From Defluviitaleaceae bacterium (lineage in GTDB: Bacteria > Bacillota > Clostridia > Lachnospirales > WQUN01), in NCBI GenBank assembly GCA_009777845.1, contig WRLD01000029.1, positions 1 to 37,630 on the forward strand: DNA of 37,630 bases. Direction: 5' to 3'. Positions 16,140 through 24,469 of the stretch are shown here, in pieces (position 1 is the first letter of the stretch; each line of letters begins with the position of its first letter). Made by a program: the position numbers and the translations under genes. Under the pieces are notes generated by a model that was given only the letters and a program-made list of their open reading frames with translations, was not told the origin of the DNA and made no database searches.

Positions 16140-17549
16140 TTACTCATTCAACACCTCGCCAAGCATTGTTCTGACCGCCTCTGGATTCCCCGCCCGACCC
16201 AGCTTCCTCATTGCCTGCCCCATCAAAAAGCCAAACGCCTTATCCTTTCCTGCGTGGTAGTCGGCTACTGCGGCCGCGTTGGCGGCTATTATTTCCTGCA
16301 CGGCTTGGCGAATTGCTTCGCAGTCGCTTATCATTAGCAGTCCTTTTTCTGCGATAAACTGCTCTGGCTCGACATTGTGCAGGTACACCGCCTCCACTGT
16401 TTCCTTGTATGCCTCGCGGTTTATTTTGCCGTCTGTTAGTGCGGCAATCAGCGCGGCGAGCTTTGCTGGGTCTATTTCCAAATTTTCGGGCAGGGTCTTG
16501 GCTACGCCCATTAGGCGCATTATTTCGCCCGATATTAGGCGCGCCGCTTCGGTTGCGTTGCCGCTTTTTTGTGCCACTGCTTCAAACAGGTCGGAAATAT
16601 TCTTGTGCCGCGTAAGCACCGCCGAATCGTACTCGGAAAGCCCAAAATCGCGGATATACCGCGCCCTCTTTTGGTGTGCAAGCTCGGGCAGCTTCGCCCT
16701 TACCTGCGTTAGCCAGTCCTCGCTTATCGCGATAGGAAGCAGGTCAGGCTCGGGAAAATATCTGTAGTCCTGCGCGTTTTCCTTGGAACGCATACCGTAG
16801 GATTCCCCGATTTCATCGTCCCAACGGCGTGTTTCCTGCGTAACCGCGCCGCCGTTCTCTAAAATCTCTATTTGCCTTGCGCGCTCGTACTCTATGGCAC
16901 GCGCTACCGCCTTAAATGAGTTTAGGTTTTTCATTTCCGTGCGTGTGCCAAAGGCTTCGCCAGGGCGGCGCATGGACAAATTGACATCGGCGCGCAAAGA
17001 GCCTTCCTGCATTTTACAGTCACATATGCCAAGAAACAAGAGTATTTCGCGTAGCTTTTCTAAATAGGCGATTACCTCGTCCCCTGTTCGGAAATCTGGC
17101 TTGGTTACTATTTCCAAAAGGGGTACGCCGCAACGGTTGAAATCCATAAGCGTGCCGCCCTTGTCGTGAATTAGCTTGCCTGCGTCCTCCTCCATGTGTA
17201 TTTCGTGTATTCCGATTACGCTTTCGCCAATATCCATTCTGCCGTCACGGCATATGGGTAAATATAGCTGTGATACCTGGTACGCCTTTGGCAGGTCGGG
17301 ATAAAAATAGTTCTTGCGGTCGAATTTGCAGTGCCGCGTAATTGTGCAATCGAGAGCAAGCCCAAGGCGTATAGCGTATTCTACCACAGCGCGGTTGAGT
17401 ACAGGCAGGGTGCCTGGCATACCTGCGCATACAGGGCATACCCTGCTGTTTGGCTCGCCGCCAAACTCGGTGGAACAGCCGCAGAAAATCTTTGTTTTTG
17501 TCGCTAGCTCGGCGTGAACCTCTAGCCCGATAACCGTTTCCCAGCTCAT
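16140..17549 (-). CDS. gatB: Asp/Glu-tRNA amidotransferase subunit B
   Basis: 469 residues, a normal length. GatB is the kinase and tRNA-binding subunit of GatCAB, which converts Glu-tRNA(Gln) and Asp-tRNA(Asn) to their amidated forms using ammonia from GatA. Visible are the start MSWETVIGLEVHAELATKTK, the zinc-type Cys pattern in IFCGCSTEF and RVCPVCAGMPGTLPVLN, HEIHMEEDAGKLIHD, and YRYFPEPDLLP. The C-terminal YqeY-like tail ends AMRKLGRAGNPEAVRTML. It overlaps gatA by 4 bases (ATGA), so translation is coupled and the stoichiometry kept. Confidence 0.97.
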   Translation of the reverse strand: MSWETVIGLEVHAELATKTKIFCGCSTEFGGEPNSRVCPVCAGMPGTLPVLNRAVVEYAIRLGLALDCTITRHCKFDRKNYFYPDLPKAYQVSQLYLPICRDGRMDIGESVIGIHEIHMEEDAGKLIHDKGGTLMDFNRCGVPLLEIVTKPDFRTGDEVIAYLEKLREILLFLGICDCKMQEGSLRADVNLSMRRPGEAFGTRTEMKNLNSFKAVARAIEYERARQIEILENGGAVTQETRRWDDEIGESYGMRSKENAQDYRYFPEPDLLPIAISEDWLTQVRAKLPELAHQKRARYIRDFGLSEYDSAVLTRHKNISDLFEAVAQKSGNATEAARLISGEIMRLMGVAKTLPENLEIDPAKLAALIAALTDGKINREAYKETVEAVYLHNVEPEQFIAEKGLLMISDCEAIRQAVQEIIAANAAAVADYHAGKDKAFGFLMGQAMRKLGRAGNPEAVRTMLGEVLNE

Positions 17550-18985
17550 GGTGTATCACCTGCCATCTGTGTATGCCAATTTGTATGATTTTGGTAAACG
17601 CGCCCTGCGTGTATTAGCCTTTCCTCCGAAAACGCGTCGCCTATAAGCTGAAAGCCAAGCGGCAGGCTGTTGGAAAAGCCGCAGGGCAGGGCAATTGCGG
17701 GCAGTCCTGCCAGGTTTACTGATACTGTGTAAATGTCGCCCATGTACATTTTCATGGGGTCGTCTATATTTTCGCCTAGCTTGTAGGCCGCGGTAGGCGC
17801 GACAGGCGAAATTATCATGTCGTAGCGTGTAAATAATTCGTTATAGGCGTTTTTGATTAAGGTACGCGCTTGCAACGCCTTTTTATAATACGCATCGTAA
17901 TAGCCAGAGGATAGCACAAACGAGCCGAGCATAATACGCCGCTTTACCTCCAGCCCGAAGCCCTCACTACGCGATAGGCGATAAACGTCCGACAGCGTTT
18001 TGGCTTCCGTGCTTCGGTAGCCGTATTTTAGGCCATCATACCGCGAAAGGTTGCTCGAAGCCTCCGCACAAGCGATTACATAATATGCAGGAACAACGTA
18101 GTCCATAAGCGGCATTTCAAATTCGTCCACGCTCGCGCCTAGGGCTTCAAGCTGTTTTGCGGCGGCGAGAACGGCGTTTTTTACGTGCGAATCTATTGCC
18201 TCGTTGAAATAATTACGCGGAATACCTATTTTTATGCCGTCAAGGCGTTCTGGCGAGGTTGTAAACGCAAAAGGCTTAGGCATTACACATGTGCTGTCCT
18301 TGCTATCTGCGCCTGAAATAGCGGAAAGCACGGCGGCACAGTCCTCGATATTTTGCCCAATAGGGCCGATTTGGTCAAGTGACGAAGCGTAGGCAAGCAA
18401 GCCATATCGCGAAACCGAGCCGTAGGTAGGGCGTATGCCAGTAACGCCGCAAAAGGCGCAGGGCTGGCGTATGCTCCCGCCAGTGTCCGAGCCTATAGCG
18501 ATAGGGATTTCCTGTGCCGCCACAGCCGCCGCGCTTCCTCCCGACGAGCCGCCCGCTACCCGCGAGCTGTCCCACGGATTATGCACAGCACCAAATGCGC
18601 CCGTTTCGCTAGAGCCGCCCATGCCAAACTCGTCCATATTCAGCTTACCCAAAATCACCATGCCTGCCTGCTCCAGCCGTTCAATAATGGTTGCGTTGTA
18701 TACGGGGCGATAGCCTTCCAGTATTTTTGAGGCACAGGTAGTGGCTATTCCTAGCGTGGAAATATTATCCTTTATGGCAATGGGTACTCCTGCTAGTGGC
18801 GATAGGCTTTCGCCAGAATCAACGCGCCTTTGCACGGCCTCGGCCTGCTTAAACGCCTGCTCCCTCGATACCGACAAAAAGGCGTTTAGCTCGCTTTTTT
18901 CGATACGGTCTATATATAGCTGTACGGCCTCGGTTACGCCTAGCTTTTTTTCTTTTATGGCTGTGGATAGTGATAGAGCATTCAT
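17546..18985 (-). CDS. gatA: Asp/Glu-tRNA amidotransferase subunit A
   Basis: 479 residues of the amidase-signature family; this subunit hydrolyses glutamine and channels ammonia to GatB. The catalytic triad is complete: Lys-72 (GVPIAIKDN), cis-Ser-147 (VAGGSSGGSAAA) and Ser-171 (GSDTGGSIRQP). GAGG lies a few bases before ATG 18985. It is followed by gatB with an ATGA overlap. gatC is not next to it but about 3.3 kb upstream on the same strand, separated by argG, argH and 0.7 kb of repeats, so gatAB may have its own promoter within 18986-19689. Confidence 0.97.
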   Translation of the reverse strand: MNALSLSTAIKEKKLGVTEAVQLYIDRIEKSELNAFLSVSREQAFKQAEAVQRRVDSGESLSPLAGVPIAIKDNISTLGIATTCASKILEGYRPVYNATIIERLEQAGMVILGKLNMDEFGMGGSSETGAFGAVHNPWDSSRVAGGSSGGSAAAVAAQEIPIAIGSDTGGSIRQPCAFCGVTGIRPTYGSVSRYGLLAYASSLDQIGPIGQNIEDCAAVLSAISGADSKDSTCVMPKPFAFTTSPERLDGIKIGIPRNYFNEAIDSHVKNAVLAAAKQLEALGASVDEFEMPLMDYVVPAYYVIACAEASSNLSRYDGLKYGYRSTEAKTLSDVYRLSRSEGFGLEVKRRIMLGSFVLSSGYYDAYYKKALQARTLIKNAYNELFTRYDMIISPVAPTAAYKLGENIDDPMKMYMGDIYTVSVNLAGLPAIALPCGFSNSLPLGFQLIGDAFSEERLIHAGRVYQNHTNWHTQMAGDTP

Positions 18986-19035
18986 GGCTTAACCTCGCTT
19001 TTGGGGGTTTTGTATGGTTTATGGGGTGTGGATTC

Positions 19036-19105
19036 GGTGGATTTAAAGGCATGGAACTCGGATTTCCGCGGATTTGGCGGATTTTCGCGGATTTTTTCGG
19101 ACGTG
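19036..19105. repeat. Family B repeat, forward
   Basis: Units GGATTTCCGCGGATTTGGCGG and ATTTTCGCGGATTTTTTCGG lie about 50-120 bases upstream of gatA. Confidence 0.65.
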
Positions 19106-19135
19106 TTTTTTTATCCGTGTAATACGTTCGTATTT

Positions 19136-19288
19136 CTGCTGTGCCACGTTCCCTCTGTGCCTCTGTGCCTCTGTGTGAAAATCTTTTTGACAAATAATGA
19201 ACGTAGGTAAAGCGTATAACTTCCATACTTTATTTAAAAGAATTTTCACACAGAGGCACAGAGGCACAGAGGGAGCGTGGCACAGCAG
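19136..19288. repeat. Long hairpin repeat, family A, copy 3
   Basis: 153 bp, the best preserved copy: it starts CTGCTGTGCCACG and ends CGTGGCACAGCAG, with arms of about 50 bp. The centre holds GACAAATAATGAACGTAGG, nearly identical to copy 1. Same orientation as copy 1. Confidence 0.88.
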
Positions 19289-19289
19289 G

Positions 19290-19512
19290 CAATGAACGCG
19301 GATTTAAAGGATTCAAGGGCTTCACACGGATTTAACGGATTTACACGGATTACGCGGATTTTGTCCGCGTAAATTATTAAACGGCGATATATTTTCCCAC
19401 GAGCCAATCCGCGAGAATCTGCGTAAATCCGTTAAATCCGTGTTAAACTACCTTTAATTTACATGGATAAAATCTGTATTCCATTGCCATTAAATTTACA
19501 CGGATAAAATCT
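19290..19512. repeat. Inverted pair of family B repeats
   Basis: Forward units (ACACGGATTTAACGGATTT then ACACGGATTACGCGGATT, about 19312-19365) face reverse units (CGTAAATCCGTTAAATCCGTG, about 19420-19445). TTTACATGGATAAAATCTG-type segments follow, repeated twice (about 19456 and 19495). Confidence 0.7.
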
Positions 19513-19522
19513 GTATTCCATT

Positions 19523-19633
19523 GTAGGGGACGGATTTATCCGTCCCGAGGTACGCACGTTCGTCAATTCGGGTCGGGCAACGTCCATTAACGCAGAGCGA
19601 GGTAACCTCGGGACGGATAAATCCGTCCCCTAC
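19523..19633. repeat. Family C palindromic repeat, copy 4 (111 bp)
   Basis: Same length and orientation as copy 1, with perfect inverted ends starting GTAGGGGACGG and no module D. It lies about 55 bases downstream of the argH stop codon. Confidence 0.87.
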
Positions 19634-19689
19634 AAAAACCGCCGCCAAGCCCCACAATTAACCGCAGCCTCGCCCCTACAGATAGGCCT

Positions 19690-21066
19690 TTAGATTTCTT
19701 CCAAAAACTTCCTAGCTTTCCCTATCGCTTCCAACATAGCCCCCTCACCAGGCCCGCCTGTTACATTCCTCGCGTTTACGCTGGCGTTTAGAGAAATATG
19801 GTCGAAAATGTCCGCATCAAAAATATCCGAAACAAGCCTAAGCTCCGCTAAAGTCAATTCCTCCAAGGGCTTGCCTTGCTCTATCGCGTACAACACGAGC
19901 TTGCCTGTTATTTCGTGCGCGTTGCGGAAAGGCACGCCTTTTTTTACTAGCCAATCCGCCGCATCAGTGGCGTTGGTGTAGCCGCCCTTCGCGCTTTTCT
20001 GCATGGCGGCCGTGTTAAACGTAATATTCTCAAACATGCCGCAAAAAACGACCAAGCATGATTTTACTGTATCGACCGCATCAAAGACTGCCTCCTTGTC
20101 CTCCTGCATATCCTTGTTGTACGCTAGGGGCAAGCCCTTCAGCAGGGTCAGTACGCCCATCAGCGAGCCGTATACGCGCCCTGTTTTGCCGCGAATCAGC
20201 TCCGCCATGTCGGGGTTCTTTTTCTGCGGCATTATGGACGAGCCTGTGGTGTACGCGTCCGAAATTTCAATAAAGCCAACTGAATCGGTCGTCCAGAGAA
20301 TCAATTCCTCGCAAAAACGGCTTAGGTGCATCATTATTATTGACAAGCAGGCTAATAATTCTACGCAGAAATCTCTGTCGGACACCGCATCTAGGCTGTT
20401 TTCCGTTATTGCGGAAAAGCCGAGCTGTTCTCGCACATATTCTCTGTCAATGGGGTACACCGTGGCGGCAAGCGCGCCCGAGCCTAGCGGCATTTCGTCC
20501 GCTATTTGTCGGCAGTTGGCAAGCCGCCTGTAGTCACGCTTAAACATCTGAAAATACGCCATTAGGTGATGTCCTAGGGTTATGGGCTGTGCCTTTTGCA
20601 GATGTGTAAGCCCTGGCATAATTGAGCGGTAATGTGCCTTTGACGTAGCCAAAAGCGCGTTAAGCAGGTTTACGAGCAGGGCGTTTAAGCTGTCTATTTC
20701 TTCTAATACATACATTCGCATATCTAGGGCTACCTGGTCGTTTCGGCTTCTGCCAGTGTGCAAACGCCGCCCCGCATCGCCAATCCGCTTAATAAGCTCC
20801 GCCTCAACAAAGGAATGTATATCCTCCGCTTGCTGGTCTATTTCCAATGCGCCGTTTTCTATATCCGCCAAAATTTCGGCGAGCGCGCCAGTGATTTTTT
20901 CCGAATCGGCTACGGGAATAATGCCCTGCCGCCCCAGCATTCGGGCGTGCGCGATGCTTCCAATAATATCCTGCTTGTAAAGCCGCATATCAAAGGAAAT
21001 GGAGGAGTTAAAATGTGCCGCCGCCTCGTTTGTTTGCCCCGAAAACCGTCCGCCCCATAGCCTCAT
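19690..21066 (-). CDS. argH: Argininosuccinate lyase
   Basis: 458 residues, the usual length. It splits argininosuccinate into arginine and fumarate, the last step of arginine synthesis, as a cytoplasmic homotetramer. The N-terminus [37 protein letters not shown], and the signature loop [20 protein letters not shown] with its catalytic Ser are present, along with [22 protein letters not shown] 21066 overlaps the argG stop by ATGA, and AAAGAGG inside argG serves as ribosome binding site. The order gatC-argG-argH implies co-transcription. No Arg-box operator was recognised. Confidence 0.97.
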   Translation of the reverse strand: MRLWGGRFSGQTNEAAAHFNSSISFDMRLYKQDIIGSIAHARMLGRQGIIPVADSEKITGALAEILADIENGALEIDQQAEDIHSFVEAELIKRIGDAGRRLHTGRSRNDQVALDMRMYVLEEIDSLNALLVNLLNALLATSKAHYRSIMPGLTHLQKAQPITLGHHLMAYFQMFKRDYRRLANCRQIADEMPLGSGALAATVYPIDREYVREQLGFSAITENSLDAVSDRDFCVELLACLSIIMMHLSRFCEELILWTTDSVGFIEISDAYTTGSSIMPQKKNPDMAELIRGKTGRVYGSLMGVLTLLKGLPLAYNKDMQEDKEAVFDAVDTVKSCLVVFCGMFENITFNTAAMQKSAKGGYTNATDAADWLVKKGVPFRNAHEITGKLVLYAIEQGKPLEELTLAELRLVSDIFDADIFDHISLNASVNARNVTGGPGEGAMLEAIGKARKFLEEI

Positions 21067-22271
21067 TTTGCCGCCTCTTTCATCATGGCGCGTACGGTAA
21101 GCGGCAGTCCCATAAGGCGAATAAAGCCCTGCGCGTCCTTGTGGTCGTACAATTCGCCTGTGGTGAAGCTGGCGATGTCCTCATTGTACAGCGAATAGGG
21201 CGACTCGCTTCCCACGGTGATAACACTGCCCTTGTACAGCTTTAGGCGTACTGTGCCTGTCACTGTTTCCTGCGTTTTGTCCACAAATGCCGACAACGCT
21301 TCCCTAAGCGGCGTAAACCATTCGCCTACATATATTAGCTCCGCGAGCTTGCCTGCTACTATTTCCTTAAACGACATGGTACGCCTGTCAAGGCACAAAT
21401 GCTCTATTGCCCTGTGTGCCTCGTACAAAATAGTGCCGCCAGGCGTTTCATATATGCCGCGCGACTTCATGCCTACTACGCGGTTTTCCACTATGTCCAC
21501 GATACCGACACCGTTCCTGCCGCCTATTTTGTTTAAGCGGCTTAACAGCTCTGTCGCGGTGAGTGCTTCGCCGTTTAGCTTCGTGGGAATACCCTCGCAA
21601 AATTCCATTTCTATATACTCGGGCTTGTCGGGCGCGTTCTGAGGGCTTACCGACATTTGCAGTAAATGGTCGTAATTTGGCTCTGCGGCAGGGTTTTCTA
21701 GCTCTAGCCCCTCGTGGCTTATATGCCAGATATTGTCGTCGCGGCTGTAGCTTTGTTCCACACGGAACGGAATTTCTATGCCGCGCTTTTGCAAATACGC
21801 CATTGCGTCCTCGCGCGATTTGATGTCCCATATACGCCACGGCGCGATAATTTGCATTTGCGGCGCGAACGCCTGTATCGTAAGCTCGAACCGTATCTGG
21901 TCGTTGCCCTTTCCAGTCGCGCCGTGACAAATAGTGTCTGCGCCCTCGGCAAGGGCGATGTCCACCAGTTTTTTGGAAATTAGCGGCCTCGCAATAGACG
22001 TACCGAGCAGGTATTTGTTTTCGTATACGGCGTTTGCCTTTAGCATGGGGTAGATATAGTCCGTAATAAGCTCGTCCGCGGCATCAATTACAAACACCTT
22101 ATCCGCGCCTGTTTGCAACGCGCGTTTTTTCACCTGCTCATTGTTGCTGCACTGCCCTAGGTTTACACAGCAGGCGATAATCTCACAGCCATTATAATTT
22201 TCCTTTAGCCATGGAATAATGACCGTGGTGTCTAGCCCGCCAGAATACGCTAAAACTATTTTTTTGTTCAT
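21063..22271 (-). CDS. argG: Argininosuccinate synthase
   Basis: 402 residues, standard for the bacterial enzyme, which joins citrulline and aspartate using ATP. The PP-loop [17 protein letters not shown] is at the N-terminus, followed by [22 protein letters not shown] and [19 protein letters not shown], which contribute to ATP, citrulline and aspartate binding. ATG 22271 has AGGGGG about 6 bases upstream. It is preceded by gatC with a 32-base gap and followed by argH with a 4-base overlap. No citrulline-forming genes (argF, carAB) are in the window. Confidence 0.97.
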   Translation of the reverse strand: MNKKIVLAYSGGLDTTVIIPWLKENYNGCEIIACCVNLGQCSNNEQVKKRALQTGADKVFVIDAADELITDYIYPMLKANAVYENKYLLGTSIARPLISKKLVDIALAEGADTICHGATGKGNDQIRFELTIQAFAPQMQIIAPWRIWDIKSREDAMAYLQKRGIEIPFRVEQSYSRDDNIWHISHEGLELENPAAEPNYDHLLQMSVSPQNAPDKPEYIEMEFCEGIPTKLNGEALTATELLSRLNKIGGRNGVGIVDIVENRVVGMKSRGIYETPGGTILYEAHRAIEHLCLDRRTMSFKEIVAGKLAELIYVGEWFTPLREALSAFVDKTQETVTGTVRLKLYKGSVITVGSESPYSLYNEDIASFTTGELYDHKDAQGFIRLMGLPLTVRAMMKEAAK

Positions 22272-22303
22272 GTGAACCCCCTGTGGTTTTTATTTATAGT
22301 TAT

Positions 22304-22597
22304 TTAAGCTGTTTCAATAGTTCTTGGTGCAATAAACATTTCGCCGTTGGTGTCGGGCGCGTTTTGCAAAATCAATTCTCGGGCAAGCGAGGTCTGCGGC
22401 ATATCGTCACGAAAGGCGTTCGTATCGTCAAAGGGGTGACTGCGTTCGGGCACGTTTGTTGTATCTAGTGTGCTAAGCACGCTCATGCTTTGTAGGATAT
22501 TCTTTAGGTCGGCTGTTACGCGGTGCTTTTCGGCGGCGGAGAGAGTGAGGGCGGATAAGTCCTCTAGGTATGTGATTAGGGCTTCGTTGATTTGCAT
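22304..22597 (-). CDS. gatC: Asp/Glu-tRNA amidotransferase subunit C
   Basis: A 97-residue small subunit that stabilises the GatA-GatB pair. It shows the normal GatC layout: a helical N-terminus (INEALITYLEDLSALTLSAAEK, with the L-A-L pattern), a middle helix ending DLKNILQSMSVL, then an extended arm DTTNVPERSHPFDDTNAFRDD that wraps around GatA, and a C-terminus with NTNGEMFIAPRTI-like APDTNGEMFIAPRTIE. AAAGGA lies upstream of ATG 22597. Unusually it heads an operon with argG and argH while gatA and gatB lie 3.3 kb downstream. Confidence 0.9.
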   Translation of the reverse strand: MQINEALITYLEDLSALTLSAAEKHRVTADLKNILQSMSVLSTLDTTNVPERSHPFDDTNAFRDDMPQTSLARELILQNAPDTNGEMFIAPRTIETA

Positions 22598-22633
22598 GGG
22601 TTGTTGTCCTTTCTTTGGTGGGTGTTGTGTTGT

Positions 22634-22853
22634 TATAGTTGTTTAAGCTGAAAACGGTGCTGTGATTGCGAGGATTTTTGTCGCAAGACGAGGAGCAAGC
22701 AGGCAGTAAGGCATTGTCTAAGTGGTTTTCTTAGACAATGCCGCACGCCGACCAGAAACCACTGCGTGCTAGCGGCACGCAGGGTTTTTTGCGACGAAGT
22801 ATTGCGGCAAAAAGACCGCAAGCACAGTGCCGTTTTTAGCTTAAACAACTATA
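22634..22853. mobile_element. Complete 220-bp MITE E with nested module D
   Basis: The terminal inverted repeats TATAGTTGTTTAAGCTGAAA and their near complement (TTTTTAGCTTAAACAACTATA) extend over about 30 bases with a few mismatches. Each end starts with TA, suggesting insertion at a TA dinucleotide, as with IS630/Tc1-type elements. Inside are module D (22699-22753) and a second hairpin region with GTGCGTGC-like CTGCGTGCTAGCGGCACGCAG. There is no coding potential. It lies between the short attenuator-like transcript and gatC. Confidence 0.8.
22699..22753. repeat. 55-bp module D, copy 3
   Basis: Hairpin GGCATTGTCTAAG / CTTAGACAATGCC, a perfect 13 bp. Compared with copy 4, a T-A pair in the stem has become C-G with both partners changed. 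Confidence 0.85.
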
Positions 22854-22873
22854 GAAGTGGTTGCCTAGGACAT

Positions 22874-22919
22874 AAAAAAAGTTTGCCAATTCGCAGGAAA
22901 TCCCCGAGAATTGACAAAC
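22874..22919 (-). terminator. Intrinsic terminator or attenuator upstream of gatC
   Basis: On the minus strand GTTTGTCAATTC and GAATTGGCAAAC form a 12-bp stem with one mismatch around a 15-base loop, followed directly by TTTTTTT. It lies only about 15 bases after the predicted start of the promoter at 22941-22970, so it would produce an RNA of about 60 bases unless read through. Confidence 0.7.
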
Positions 22920-22940
22920 GCCTTTGTCTGTCTAGGTGGG

Positions 22941-22970
22941 AGTGTAGCATAGTGGGGGGTGGTGTGTCAA
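22941..22970 (-). promoter_or_regulatory. Minus-strand promoter upstream of the terminator
   Basis: On the minus strand TTGACA (22965-22970) and TACACT (22941-22946) are 18 bases apart, and a TG sits one base upstream of the -10 (extended -10). It points towards gatC, with the terminator and MITE E in between. Confidence 0.6.
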
Positions 22971-23035
22971 GGGGCGGGGGTGATTCTTGTGAACAACAAC
23001 TATAGGACAAGTCCAATATACATTTTTGAATCTTT

Positions 23036-23067
23036 TTGAATTTTTACCCCACATGTGTTATTATAAT
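23036..23067 (+). promoter_or_regulatory. Weak candidate promoter of the serine acetyltransferase gene
   Basis: A perfect TATAAT (23062-23067) lies 27 bases before the ATG. The nearest -35-like TTGAAT (23036-23041) is 20 bases away, longer than usual. No T-box or other leader element was recognised. Confidence 0.35.
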
Positions 23068-23094
23068 CACAACTAATAATCCTGTGAGGTAGCC

Positions 23095-23940
23095 ATGATT
23101 AAATCTATTGCAGACCACATTCTAAAGAACTTTGACAAAACCGCTTCCGAAAAACAGCCAGAAAAAGACGTAATAATCGGAATAATCGAGAAAATGAAGT
23201 TTGTTCTATTCGTAGAATATTTCGGGGGCGGAAAAAGTGTCGAGGCGGAGCTGTTAAAGTCGCTGGAGTACGTTTTTTCAGACCTAAAATGTCAAGGCGT
23301 GTCCGCCGAAACAGCGGAAGCCTTTATGCGCCAAATCCCTGCGCTTCGCGAAACGCTGAAAACAGACGTGGAAGCCGCCTTCGAGGGCGACCCTGCCGCA
23401 TATTCGCGTGCGGAAATAATAATTTCGTACCCTGGGCTGTTCGCGGTAATGGTACAGCGTATGGCGCATATTCTGTACAAATTGGGCGTGCCGCTCATTC
23501 CGCGAATAATGACCGAGCACGCCAAAAGCATCACAGGCATTGACATTCACCCTGGCGCGGAAATAGGGCAATACTTTTTTATCGACCACGGCACAGGCGT
23601 AGTAGTCGGCGAAACGGCAATTATCGGCAGTTATGTAAAAATATACCAAAGTGTAACCCTCGGCGCATTGTCCACAAGGGGCGGTCAATGCTTAAAAAGC
23701 GTTAAACGCCACCCGACATTAGAGGACTACGTAACCGTCTATTCCGGCGCGACTATTCTCGGAGGCGAAACCGTCATCGGCAAGGGCGCGACCATAGGCG
23801 GCAACGCCTTTATCACAAAATCAATACGCGAAAAAACCAAAGTAAGCGTAAAAAACCCCGAATTGCAGTTTGTGAATGGCGGAAAGAACGAGGCGAAGGT
23901 TGAGCTGGAGCAGAGTGAGTTTTGGGATTATGTGATATGA
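23095..23940 (+). CDS. cysE: Serine O-acetyltransferase
   Basis: 281 residues. It makes O-acetylserine from serine and acetyl-CoA, the first committed step to cysteine. The N-terminal helical extension (residues 1 to about 140) resembles the longer EpsC/SatA type. From about residue 145 a left-handed beta helix of hexapeptide repeats follows: ITGIDIHPGAEIGQYFFIDH, GTGVVVGETAIIGSYVKIY, QSVTLG, TLEDYVTVYSGATILGGETV and IGKGATIGGNAF. His in IDHGTGVVVGET is the conserved catalytic His. GTGAGGT precedes ATG 23095. The gene stands alone on the plus strand, with a terminator-like repeat directly after its stop. Confidence 0.92.
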   Translation: MIKSIADHILKNFDKTASEKQPEKDVIIGIIEKMKFVLFVEYFGGGKSVEAELLKSLEYVFSDLKCQGVSAETAEAFMRQIPALRETLKTDVEAAFEGDPAAYSRAEIIISYPGLFAVMVQRMAHILYKLGVPLIPRIMTEHAKSITGIDIHPGAEIGQYFFIDHGTGVVVGETAIIGSYVKIYQSVTLGALSTRGGQCLKSVKRHPTLEDYVTVYSGATILGGETVIGKGATIGGNAFITKSIREKTKVSVKNPELQFVNGGKNEAKVELEQSEFWDYVI

Positions 23941-24001
23941 GGGGGGGGCGTTGCCCCTTTTCACCGACTTTGGCTTGGTGGGAATTTCGTCACGAGCCTT
24001 G
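23941..24001 (+). terminator. Repeat F, left copy (terminator-like)
   Basis: GGGGC GTT GCCCC followed by TTTT starts right after the stop codon of the serine acetyltransferase gene. The 57 bases 23945-24001 recur as an inverted copy at 25726-25782, with about five mismatches, next to the stop of the macroglobulin gene. It is thus a mobile or recurrent terminator module at 3' gene ends. Confidence 0.7.
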
Positions 24002-24009
24002 ATAGATTC

Positions 24010-24030
24010 CTATAGCTTAAACAGCTATAG
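24010..24030. repeat. Palindrome related to the ends of MITE E
   Basis: CTATAGCT and AGCTATAG flank TAAAC; the half-site resembles the terminal repeat of MITE E (TATAGTTGTTTAAGCTG). It may be two fused ends left after excision. Confidence 0.45.
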
Positions 24031-24035
24031 CATAC

Positions 24036-24077
24036 AAAAAACGAGTGTAGTGGCTAATCACTTTCACTCGTTTTTTT
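24036..24077 (+). terminator. Intrinsic terminator
   Basis: ACGAGTG (24041-24047) and CACTCGT pair across GTAGTGGCTAATCACTTT, which itself has a short AGTG/CACT pair, followed by seven T. The 3' half with its T run and about 60 following bases recurs directly at 25222-25300. Confidence 0.65.
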
Positions 24078-24104
24078 GTTGTGGGAACATGGAGTTGAAA
24101 GATG

Positions 24105-24465
24105 ATGGAACGCAGATTTAAAAGAAATGGAACGCGGATTTTCGCGGATTCAACGGATTTACGCGGATTTTTTCTTGCGTACATTCAAAGCTAACGGAAC
24201 GCGGATTGCGTAGGTTTTTAAAGGGAATCAAACACGGATTTAACGGATTTACACGGATTACGCGGATTGGCTCGCGGGAAACTCCCACGAAAATCCGATA
24301 AGTCGGATAAAATCCGCGTAAATCTGCGTAAATCCGCCAAATCCGCGTTTAATCGCCCCTAATTCACACAGATAAAATCTGCGTTCCACTACCCTTAATT
24401 TACACGAACAAAATCCGCGTAAATCCGCAAAAATCCGCCAAACCCACAAAAACCCACATTCCACA
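24105..24465. repeat. Family B repeat cluster
   Basis: Forward units (GGAACGCGGATTTTCGCGG at about 24130; ACACGGATTTAACGGATTT at about 24232) are followed by a long reverse series (TCCGCGTAAATCTGCGTAAA at about 24312, and variants to about 24460). It ends just after the stop codon of the orphan gene. Confidence 0.7.
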
Positions 24466-24469
24466 CCCT

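Noticed and set aside
22860..23094. T-box or other amino-acid-sensing leader for the cysteine or gat/arg genes
   Set aside because: No T-box sequence, specifier loop or antiterminator was found; only a plain promoter and terminator on the minus strand.
24105..24465. Array of regularly spaced repeats resembling a CRISPR
   Set aside because: Units are short, variable, about 9-20 bases apart, occur in both orientations, have no unique spacers of constant size and no cas genes nearby.
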